In this document: in pieces, positions 17,385-23,189 of the stretch
How positions within the stretch are numbered: the stretch's first letter is position 1
Layout of the letters: the number at the start of each line of letters is the position of its first letter
From: Acholeplasmatales bacterium
Lineage (GTDB): Bacteria; Bacillota_I; Bacilli_A; Acholeplasmatales; Anaeroplasmataceae
DNA: 40,240 nucleotides
Reading direction: 5' to 3'
Assembly (NCBI GenBank): GCA_017449215.1
Contig: JAFSJY010000052.1
Span: 1 to 40,240 of the forward strand
Made by a program: the position numbers and the translations under genes
The notes under the pieces: model-generated
What the model was told of the DNA's origin: nothing
Databases searched by the model: none
Seen by the model: the letters and a program-made list of their open reading frames with translations, nothing else

Positions 17385-18264
17385 CATTTATAAATACTAT
17401 TCTATTATCCTTAAAATAATTCTTTATTCTCTTACTATTAGATAGATATGATAAATAGCTTCTAACAGTAGATAGAATTAATAAATATTTATTATATGTA
17501 ATTCTTAATCCATAATGATCAAAGATATGGCTGCAGCACTCAGTACAATTATGCTCCTCATGAAGATAATCTAAAATTACATCCATAATTTCAAACATAG
17601 TTCTTCTGTTAAACTCTACTACAGGCTTAATATTTAATGTTGCTTGACTATGAGATGGTACTACCATCTTACCCTGTAATGATTCAACAAAATCTAATGA
17701 TTTTAAATATCCAGCAACATCATATATTAATAATATATGTGCTCTTTCAACTAAATCAATTGAACCTAATGTATCGGCAACGAAATATACATCATCACTT
17801 GTTTTAATTCCAATCATACCCCAGTGATGTCCTGGTAAATGGAACCATTCTAATCCCTCTGGTATTTGGTCTAATGCATAAATTTCATCATTCATATCTA
17901 CATGCATCAACTTAGAATCATATTCATCTAATGGATATCCACCGTAAAGAAAGCCAATATCTAGCTTAGGATCTCTAAAGAATCCTCTTTCTACCTTCGA
18001 TGCTATCATCTTACAGTTAGTCTTATGGTAAATGAATTCCCATCCACCTGAATGATCAGCATGACAATGACTAAATATCAAATGAGTTATTTTCATATTA
18101 TGTTTTGTTAATGTTTCATATATTTTAGGTCCATCTTCTGCAGTTCCACAATCAAATAGTGCAACCTCATTTTTATCATTTATTACATAGACACCACAAT
18201 TTGTAGGACCATCTATATAATATGTATTACCTTTTATATGATGTAATTCATAATTATAATTCAT
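17377..18264 (-). CDS. MBL-fold metallo-hydrolase
   Basis: This 295-residue protein has all metallo-beta-lactamase-fold ligands: SHCHADHSGG (H66, H68, D70, H71), LPGHHWG (H146), FVADT (D164) and PSHS (H205). These bind two metal ions in hydrolases such as glyoxalase II-like thioesterases or phosphodiesterases; the substrate cannot be told. After the core is a C-terminal helical extension of about 85 residues containing CTECCSHIFDHYG, a Cys/His-rich stretch that might bind another metal. It lies five bases after the DUF4250 gene, likely in one operon, and has only a weak ribosome site. Confidence 0.87.
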   Translation of the reverse strand: MNYNYELHHIKGNTYYIDGPTNCGVYVINDKNEVALFDCGTAEDGPKIYETLTKHNMKITHLIFSHCHADHSGGWEFIYHKTNCKMIASKVERGFFRDPKLDIGFLYGGYPLDEYDSKLMHVDMNDEIYALDQIPEGLEWFHLPGHHWGMIGIKTSDDVYFVADTLGSIDLVERAHILLIYDVAGYLKSLDFVESLQGKMVVPSHSQATLNIKPVVEFNRRTMFEIMDVILDYLHEEHNCTECCSHIFDHYGLRITYNKYLLILSTVRSYLSYLSNSKRIKNYFKDNRIVFINEK

Positions 18265-18269
18265 ACTAA

Positions 18270-18443
18270 TTACTTCTTTCTAAATTGATTTATTTCTTCT
18301 ACATATTGATAATCATTTTCCTTTAGAAGATTTACCATTTCCTCTCCATCCTCTAAATCATCAATAAGTGCATCTAAATTATTATAATAATCTCTTAATT
18401 TTAAATTAATTATACTTAATACAATATTTGGATCCTTAACCAT
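18270..18443 (-). CDS. DUF4250-family small protein
   Basis: This short cytosolic protein of about 57 residues has the DUF4250 pattern: KDPNIVLSIINLKLRDYYNN, LDALIDDLED, then the terminal EINQF. Family members are found mainly in Clostridia-like Firmicutes and have no assigned role. I chose the ATG at 18443 because AAGGAA lies about 9 bases before it; an upstream in-frame ATG at 18452 would leave almost no spacing. It is five bases from the MBL gene and about 65 bases downstream of tRNA-Arg on the same strand. Confidence 0.8.
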   Translation of the reverse strand: MVKDPNIVLSIINLKLRDYYNNLDALIDDLEDGEEMVNLLKENDYQYVEEINQFRKK

Positions 18444-18508
18444 TTTAATCATTTCCTTTTTTTAGCAATAGTATTTTATCATAAATAAATTATAAATCAA
18501 TTTTAATT

Positions 18509-18583
18509 TGGCATCTCTATCAGGAATCAAACCTGAATTTCAGGCTCCGGAGGCCTGCGTTCTATTCATTAAACTATAGAGAT
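18509..18583 (-). tRNA. tRNA-Arg (anticodon CCG)
   Basis: The 75-base minus-strand sequence folds as a full cloverleaf. The acceptor ATCTCTA/TAGAGAT is perfect, the D arm starts GTTT, the anticodon stem is CAGGC/GCCTG with loop CTCCGGA (anticodon CCG), the T stem is TCAGG/CCTGA, the discriminator is G, and CCA is encoded. It reads the codon CGG, rare in such AT-rich DNA. Its 5' end is only four bases after the T-run of the ATPase gene's terminator. Confidence 0.93.
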
Positions 18584-18586
18584 AGG

Positions 18587-18607
18587 AAAAAGGGGTTATC
18601 CCCCTTT
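18587..18607 (-). terminator. Intrinsic terminator after the metal ATPase
   Basis: On the minus strand AAAGGGG(G)-ATAA-CCCCTTT is followed by more T residues. It overlaps the stop codon of the ATPase gene and ends just before the tRNA-Arg 5' end. Confidence 0.75.
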
Positions 18608-20504
18608 AATTATACTTTGAATTTACTCTAATTGCATTTAATATTGCAATAATTGCAACACCAACATCGCCAAATACGGCAAGCCACATATTTGTAATAC
18701 CAAATGCTGATAGGATTAAGATAGTAAATTTAACTAAGAGGGCAAAGATTATATTTTCAAATACAATTCTCATTGTCTTTCTAGCAATCTTTTTACCAAT
18801 TAATAATCCATTTAAATTATCATCCATTATAACAATATCAGAAGCTTCAATAGCAGCGTCACTTCCAACACCACCCATTGCTATACCAATATCTGATCTC
18901 ATTAATACTGGTGCGTCATTTATACCATCACCAACGAAGCATAATAATTCATTCTTATCCTTATTATTTAATAGCTTTTCTACCTCATTAACCTTATTAT
19001 TAGGAAGTAAATTAGCTCTATATTCACTAATACCTATCTCAGAAGCTATATTTTTGGCTATAGATTCATTATCTCCTGTAAGCATGATAGTTTTATTACC
19101 CATCTTATTTAAAGCTGAAATAACATCCTTTACTTCTTCTTTAATCTCATCTTGAATAAGAATATATCCTAGATATTCTAAATCTTTAGCTACATAGATA
19201 ATTGTTCCAAAATCATTAGACTTTTCATATTTAATATGATATTCGTCCATTAGCTTATCATTACCACAATAGATGTCATTTTCTCCTTTAGCAACTATTC
19301 CCATACCAGCTAAATTAGTTAATGCATAATTAGTATCTATTTCATTCTTATATTCATTCTTAATTGATAAAGCTATTGGATGATTTGAATTATTCTCTGC
19401 GATAGCGGCTAATCTTAATATTTCATCCTTCTTGTTTTCAGGATAAATCTTAGTAATCTTAAAATTACCCTTTGTTAATGTTCCTGTCTTATCAAAAACA
19501 AATATTTTAGATTTATTAAATGCTTCTAGGTAGTTTGATCCTTTTACTAAAAGACCATGTCTTGATGATGCTCCAATTCCTGCAAAAAATGATAAAGGAA
19601 TTGATATTACTAAAGCACATGGGCAAGATACTACTAGGAAGCATAAGCTTCTATAAATCCATGTTGACCATTCTCCTGTAATAAATGATGGAATTAAGCA
19701 TAATAGTAATGCCATTATTACTACAGTAGGTGTATAAATTCTTGCGAATTTAGTAATAAAATTTTCTGCCTTAGATTTATTTGAGGATGCATTTTCAACT
19801 AACTCTAATATCTTAGAAACTGTAGATTCATAAAAGCTTGTTGTTACCTCAACATAAATATCTGAAGATAAATTTAAGGTACCAGATATTACCTCATCTC
19901 CTACCTTAACATCCCTTGGTAATGATTCACCAGTTAATGCCTTAGTATCAAGTGATGTACATCCCTTAGTTACAATACCATCTAGTGGAATCTTTTCACC
20001 TGGCTTAACTAGAATAATATCTCCTTCACTTACCTCTTCAGGTGATACTTCAATAATATTATATTCCTTTACTAAATTAGCCTTATCAGGTCTAATATCC
20101 ATTAGACTTGATATTGATTTTCTTGATTTTGATACAGCATATGACTGAAACCATTCACCAACCTGATAGAATAATAATACAGCACAGCCCTCATCAAAGC
20201 CTTCTAGCTCCTTACCACTAATACCACAATAGATTCCTAATGAGAAAGCACCTATAGTTGCCACAGCCATCAAGAAGTTTTCATCTAATAATTGGCCATG
20301 AATTATACCTAAAATTGCTTTTTTAAGTACATCATATCCGATTAATAGGTAGATGAAAAAATATAAGAAAAATGGCAAAAACCAAGAATATTTACTATTG
20401 ATTAAAGTATTTAAGTCAACAATCTTATCTACTGTAAATACAATAATAAATAAAACTAAAGCTATTATTATTCTAATTAATAATTTCTTTTGTTTTCTTG
20501 TCAT
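18606..20504 (-). CDS. cadA: Zn2+/Cd2+/Pb2+-type P1B ATPase (CadA/ZntA-like)
   Basis: This 632-residue metal-efflux ATPase has membrane helices in the first 110 residues. It has the actuator motif LTGESLP, the CPC metal site (SCPCALV, near 293), the phosphorylation motif DKTGTLT (near 338), the HP motif (NNSNHPIA) and the hinge GDGINDAP (near 525). The last membrane pair has VKFTILILS and an Asp in FGDVG, as in Zn/Cd/Pb pumps rather than Cu pumps. It lacks the usual N-terminal heavy-metal-binding domain, which is encoded by the small gene just upstream. It is the third gene of the arsR-HMA-ATPase operon, induced by metal through the upstream operator. Confidence 0.93.
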   Translation of the reverse strand: MTRKQKKLLIRIIIALVLFIIVFTVDKIVDLNTLINSKYSWFLPFFLYFFIYLLIGYDVLKKAILGIIHGQLLDENFLMAVATIGAFSLGIYCGISGKELEGFDEGCAVLLFYQVGEWFQSYAVSKSRKSISSLMDIRPDKANLVKEYNIIEVSPEEVSEGDIILVKPGEKIPLDGIVTKGCTSLDTKALTGESLPRDVKVGDEVISGTLNLSSDIYVEVTTSFYESTVSKILELVENASSNKSKAENFITKFARIYTPTVVIMALLLCLIPSFITGEWSTWIYRSLCFLVVSCPCALVISIPLSFFAGIGASSRHGLLVKGSNYLEAFNKSKIFVFDKTGTLTKGNFKITKIYPENKKDEILRLAAIAENNSNHPIALSIKNEYKNEIDTNYALTNLAGMGIVAKGENDIYCGNDKLMDEYHIKYEKSNDFGTIIYVAKDLEYLGYILIQDEIKEEVKDVISALNKMGNKTIMLTGDNESIAKNIASEIGISEYRANLLPNNKVNEVEKLLNNKDKNELLCFVGDGINDAPVLMRSDIGIAMGGVGSDAAIEASDIVIMDDNLNGLLIGKKIARKTMRIVFENIIFALLVKFTILILSAFGITNMWLAVFGDVGVAIIAILNAIRVNSKYN

Positions 20505-20516
20505 AAAACCACGACC

Positions 20517-20732
20517 TTACATCTTCACTTCAAAATCAGGCTCTACCTTTTTACCAGTCTTAATTGCTAGTTTTAATAATTCATCAAATTTCTCATCTTC
20601 TGCCTCAAATAGCATCTTTTGAGTCATGAAATTAATATTAACTTCCTTTACTCCTTCAATTTTAGAAATTGCCTTTTCTACCTTAGCAGCACAATTTGCA
20701 CAATCAACCTCAATTTTAAATACCTTTTTCAT
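20517..20732 (-). CDS. Stand-alone heavy-metal-associated (HMA) domain protein
   Basis: This protein of about 71 residues is a single ferredoxin-like HMA domain. It has the metal-binding loop CANCAAKVEKAI (Cys-x2-Cys) and GVKEVNINFMTQKM in the second strand. It is like the N-terminal domain of CadA pumps or a CopZ-type metallochaperone, and probably delivers metal to the ATPase 12 bases downstream. I chose the ATG at 20732 because the strong site AGGAGGAGAAGG lies just before it. A frame-compatible ATG at 20753 would read through that site and overlap the arsR stop. Confidence 0.88.
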   Translation of the reverse strand: MKKVFKIEVDCANCAAKVEKAISKIEGVKEVNINFMTQKMLFEAEDEKFDELLKLAIKTGKKVEPDFEVKM

Positions 20733-20745
20733 AATCCTTCTCCTC

Positions 20746-21060
20746 CTACTCATTTATATGTGATAAACCACATTCAATTATTTTAGATACATGATCATCA
20801 TCTAATGAATAGATGACATCCTTACCACTCTTTGTTGCTTTAACAAGCTTACTATTTCTTAATACTCTTAATTGATGTGATACAGCTGATATAGATATAC
20901 CTAATACATTAGATATATCAGAAACACATAATTCACCAACTTCAAGAGCACATAGAATACCCATTCTAGTAGAATCACCAAATACCTTAAATAATTCTGC
21001 TAAATCATAAATCGTTTCAGTAGTGGGCATTTTATCTTTTACTTCTTCCATTTTCTCCAT
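20746..21060 (-). CDS. ArsR/SmtB-family metal-sensing repressor (CzrA-like)
   Basis: This 104-residue winged-helix regulator has the recognition segment SDISNVLGISISAVSHQLRV. The C-terminal helix carries D88-x-H90 ... H101-x2-E104, the spacing of the alpha-5 zinc site (D-x-H-x10-H-x2-H/E). The alpha-3 motif is ELCVSD, with only one of the two Cys of CadC sensors. So it is best read as a Zn(II)-type sensor that leaves DNA when metal binds. It heads the operon with the HMA protein and ATPase. A perfect TTGAACA-AA-TGTTCAA operator lies about 20 bases before its start. Confidence 0.92.
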   Translation of the reverse strand: MEKMEEVKDKMPTTETIYDLAELFKVFGDSTRMGILCALEVGELCVSDISNVLGISISAVSHQLRVLRNSKLVKATKSGKDVIYSLDDDHVSKIIECGLSHINE

Positions 21061-21078
21061 GTTATCACCCTTTCACAT

Positions 21079-21102
21079 TTGAACAAATGTTCAACTGTTC
21101 AA
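21079..21102. promoter_or_regulatory. ArsR/SmtB-type operator
   Basis: TTGAACA-AA-TGTTCAA (21079-21094) is a perfect 7-2-7 palindrome with the TGAACA-NN-TGTTCA core typical of SmtB/CzrA/CadC sites. A further TGTTCAA-like half site follows at 21096-21102. It sits just downstream of the -10 box, over the transcription start, where bound repressor blocks transcription. Confidence 0.85.
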
Positions 21103-21107
21103 TTATT

Positions 21108-21135
21108 ATTATAATCAAAAAAAATCTAACGTCAA
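21108..21135 (-). promoter_or_regulatory. Promoter of the metal-efflux operon
   Basis: The minus strand has TTGACG (21135-21130), a 16-base spacer and TATAAT (21113-21108), directly upstream of the operator. Confidence 0.7.
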
Positions 21136-21158
21136 TAGCAAATTACATAATTTTATTA

Positions 21159-21187
21159 TTGACATTAGAGTTAAAATAAAGTAAAAT
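21159..21187 (+). promoter_or_regulatory. Promoter of tRNA-Glu
   Basis: TTGACA (21159-21164), a 17-base spacer and TAAAAT (21182-21187) stand 13 bases before the tRNA 5' end. This is the strongest promoter match in the window. Confidence 0.8.
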
Positions 21188-21200
21188 TAAACGCGTCTAT

Positions 21201-21276
21201 GGTCCCTTGGTGGAACGGCTAACACGTCTCCCTCTCAAGGAGAAGATTACGGGTTCGAAACCCGTAGGGACTACCA
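21201..21276 (+). tRNA. tRNA-Glu (anticodon CTC)
   Basis: The 76-base sequence folds as a cloverleaf. The acceptor GGTCCCT/AGGGACT has one G-U, the anticodon stem is TCTCC/GGAGA with loop CTCTCAA (anticodon CTC), the T arm is ACGGG-TTCGAAA-CCCGT, the discriminator is A, and CCA is encoded. It reads GAG. It is a single-gene transcript with its own promoter and terminator. Confidence 0.95.
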
Positions 21277-21287
21277 AATAAAAAATC

Positions 21288-21320
21288 AAAAGCTTTGACA
21301 AATATGTCAAGGCTTTTTTT
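21288..21320. terminator. Bidirectional terminator between tRNA-Glu and the XRE gene
   Basis: AAAAGCTTTGACA pairs with TGTCAAGGCTTTT (one G-U) over a 4-base loop and is followed by T residues to 21320. On the other strand the same stem precedes an AT-rich run, so it can also end the XRE gene whose stop is at 21329. Confidence 0.85.
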
Positions 21321-21328
21321 AATGTTAT

Positions 21329-21604
21329 TTAAATTGTTTTAGCAACTAATGTTAAGCCAAGAGGTTTCATAATTTTGATTAATGTCTCAACTTTAGGTTT
21401 AACAGCACATGATTCGATTCTTGCAACTGATGAATGAGGAAGACCGCATATATTGGCTAATTCTCTCTGAGAAATACCCATTTCATTTCTTCTTTCAATG
21501 ATTGCACTAATAATATGAGCCAATATTTCCATTTCTTCAATATCATCTTTTATATCATTATTAATCTTCTTTATATCTTTTTTAAAGTCTTCCCATGTCC
21601 TCAT
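21329..21604 (-). CDS. XRE-family helix-turn-helix protein (HigA-like, orphan)
   Basis: This 91-residue protein has a charged helical N terminus (1-30) and then an XRE helix-turn-helix, ISQRELANICGLPHSSVARI with SCAVKPKVETLIKIMKPLGL. The layout is that of HigA-type antitoxins. No RelE/HigB-like toxin gene is found on either side, so it is an orphan regulator or a remnant of a toxin-antitoxin pair. It has a good promoter of its own (21715-21687), and about 180 bases separate it from the palindrome array. Whether it acts on the array is unknown. Confidence 0.8.
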   Translation of the reverse strand: MRTWEDFKKDIKKINNDIKDDIEEMEILAHIISAIIERRNEMGISQRELANICGLPHSSVARIESCAVKPKVETLIKIMKPLGLTLVAKTI

Positions 21605-21686
21605 TATTATTTACCTCCATATCTTGATTAATAATCATTGCTTTAATTTATTACCACTTTGTTTTAAATGGCATTTATTCAAGTTA

Positions 21687-21715
21687 ATGATAGCATCAAT
21701 GCGTTCAAACGTCAA
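21687..21715 (-). promoter_or_regulatory. Promoter of the XRE gene
   Basis: The minus strand has TTGACG (21715-21710), a 17-base spacer and TATCAT (21692-21687), about 85 bases before the XRE start codon. Confidence 0.6.
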
Positions 21716-21782
21716 ATAAAACGCTTATTGTATATAATTTTAAATCTATAATAATCAAATAAAATGTTAGCTGATTATTTTG

Positions 21783-22077
21783 GGTCACAAGTTGTGACCT
21801 AATTATGCTTTTATATTAGCTTTATTATTCGAGCAGTCTGCTCGAATATTCTATTAGTTAAATTCCTCTCACATGTTGTGAGCTAATTAATTTTATTAGT
21901 ATTGCCATTTGGTCAACAGCTTGTTGACTAATTTATTTGTCAACAATTTTGCAGTAAGTTGCTGCAAAAATCCATTGTTTTCAATTATGTCGCAACTTGC
22001 GACATAATTAATTATATTAGTATTTTGTCACCAACTTGGTGACTAATTCATACTTTTCTATTCATATCAAACTTGAT
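21783..22077. repeat. Array of eight divergent palindromes at 37-46-base spacing
   Basis: The gap between the XRE gene and the DUF1016 gene has no open reading frame but eight palindromes, by arms: GGTCACAA/TTGTGACC (21783-21799), ATTCGAGCAG/CTGCTCGAAT (21827-21847), CTCACA/TGTGAG (21868-21882), GTCAACA/TGTTGAC (21912-21928), TTTTGCAG/CTGCAAAA (21947-21969), AATTATGTCGCAA/TTGCGACATAATT (21983-22009), GTCACCAA/TTGGTGAC (22027-22043) and ATCAA/TTGAT (22066-22077). Centres are 46, 38, 45, 38, 38, 39 and 37 bases apart. Most have TTTG or TTG at the left and TAATTA or TAATT at the right. The arms differ and the design is shared. A ninth copy lies in the DUF1016 coding sequence. Not CRISPR: there is no constant repeat. 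Confidence 0.88.
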
Positions 22078-22089
22078 GGCTAATTATTT

Positions 22090-23061
22090 CTATTTATTTT
22101 TTTCATTTAATCTCTTTTCTAGATATTCAGGTAATTCTTCTATTATCTTATATTTAGATATACCTAGTTTTAATGAACTTTTATTTAATGATGTCTTTGC
22201 TACATAATTGTCTGCATCCTTACATAGTAATAAGCCTATAGTGTCATTGTCACCTTCAGTTCTTTCTAAATCATCTATGGCATTTACATAAAATATTAAT
22301 TGTCCTAAATCTGCAGGATTAAATTCACCAATCTTAATCTCTATTACTACATATGCATGTATTTTTGTATGATACATCAATAAATCTATATAAAATTCCT
22401 TTCCTGTTGGTGTTACTAATTTATACTCTTTTCCAAATAAAGAAAATCCAGGTCCTAATTCATTTAATAATTTAATGATATTATCTATCATTTGATTCTT
22501 TAAATCCTTTTCAGTCTTTAAATTATTCTTATCTATGAAATCTAATACAATTGTATCCTTAAACATTTCTTTTAATGTATCATCTGATTTTACTACTTCG
22601 GTTGTATCAGGTTCTATTAATGATCTTTCATAAGCCTTCATTTCTATTTGGTTTAATACCATCGCTCTTGACCAGCCATATTTATGTGTGGCATTTATAT
22701 ACCATAACATTTCTTTATGAGATTTAGATTTACTCATAATCTCAATAATTGTTCTCCAAGGAATTTGTGCACCAGGTTGGTGCATAATTTCATCTTCATT
22801 AAAATTTTCAGCAAACTGACTCATATAATGTAGATTTCTAGTAGAATAACTATTCCCATATTCTTTTAAATCATTAGCTAGGTTCTGTATATATTTTGAG
22901 CCCCATGTCTTCCTCTGATTGATAATAGTACCTATCTCATAATAGGTCATTATCATTTGACTATTAACATAAACCATTGCTTTATTTTGATTTTGTCTAA
23001 TAGTCTCCTTAATTTTGTTTAAATCATTAAAATAATCTTTTTCTAGTATTTCTTTATTCAT
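22090..23061 (-). CDS. DUF1016/YhcG-like PD-(D/E)xK nuclease-domain protein
   Basis: The product is about 323 residues. The N-terminal DUF1016 domain (about 10-160) includes TYYEIGTIINQRKTWGSKYI, STRNLHYMSQFAENF, QIPWRTIIEIM and WYINATHKYGWSRAMVLNQI. The C-terminal nuclease-like domain has FYIDLLMYH with D226 and VVIEIKIGEF with E241-x-K243, the PD-(D/E)xK core. Family members are linked to DNA cleavage and restriction systems, but the exact role is unsettled. GGAGG 8 bases upstream selects the ATG at 23061 over one at 23094. Codons for M93-H-Q-P-G-A98 form a 17-base DNA palindrome of the same design as the eight just 3' of the gene. No restriction-modification genes are adjacent. Confidence 0.9.
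   Translation of the reverse strand: MNKEILEKDYFNDLNKIKETIRQNQNKAMVYVNSQMIMTYYEIGTIINQRKTWGSKYIQNLANDLKEYGNSYSTRNLHYMSQFAENFNEDEIMHQPGAQIPWRTIIEIMSKSKSHKEMLWYINATHKYGWSRAMVLNQIEMKAYERSLIEPDTTEVVKSDDTLKEMFKDTIVLDFIDKNNLKTEKDLKNQMIDNIIKLLNELGPGFSLFGKEYKLVTPTGKEFYIDLLMYHTKIHAYVVIEIKIGEFNPADLGQLIFYVNAIDDLERTEGDNDTIGLLLCKDADNYVAKTSLNKSSLKLGISKYKIIEELPEYLEKRLNEKNK
22768..22784. repeat. Ninth palindrome, inside the DUF1016 coding sequence
   Basis: TGCACCAGGTTGGTGCA on the plus strand is a perfect 7-3-7 palindrome flanked by ATTTG on the left and TAATT on the right, the flanks seen in the downstream array. In the coding frame it covers the last two bases of Met93 through Ala98 (M-H-Q-P-G-A), just before Q-I-P-W. 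The closest array members are GTCACCAACTTGGTGAC (22027-22043) and GTCAACAGCTTGTTGAC (21912-21928). Confidence 0.9.
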
Positions 23062-23131
23062 GTCTCTTCCTCCATATATAGTAATAAGAGGCATGATGTA
23101 TTAAAAAATTGAAAAAATATTTTAAAAATAT

Positions 23132-23176
23132 AAAAAAGCTTGCTTCATGATGAGTAATCAATCACAAAACAAGCTT
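23132..23176 (-). terminator. Intrinsic terminator after gltX
   Basis: On the minus strand AAGCTTG pairs with CAAGCTT across a loop of about 27 bases and is followed by six T residues, 14 bases after the gltX stop codon. Confidence 0.7.
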
Positions 23177-23189
23177 ATTTTATTTAATA

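Noticed and set aside
20353-20622. 89-codon open frame on the plus strand
   Set aside because: It spans the ATPase/HMA gene junction in antisense; both genes there are well supported.
21329-21604. Complete toxin-antitoxin pair
   Set aside because: The XRE protein looks like a HigA antitoxin, but no toxin frame is found in the flanking 300 bases on either strand.
21783-22077. CRISPR array
   Set aside because: The spacing is regular, but there is no constant repeat; the palindromic parts vary and only short flanks are shared. No cas gene is in the window.
22090-23061. Part of a type I restriction-modification locus
   Set aside because: DUF1016 genes can sit beside hsd genes, but no hsdR, hsdM or hsdS is in the window.
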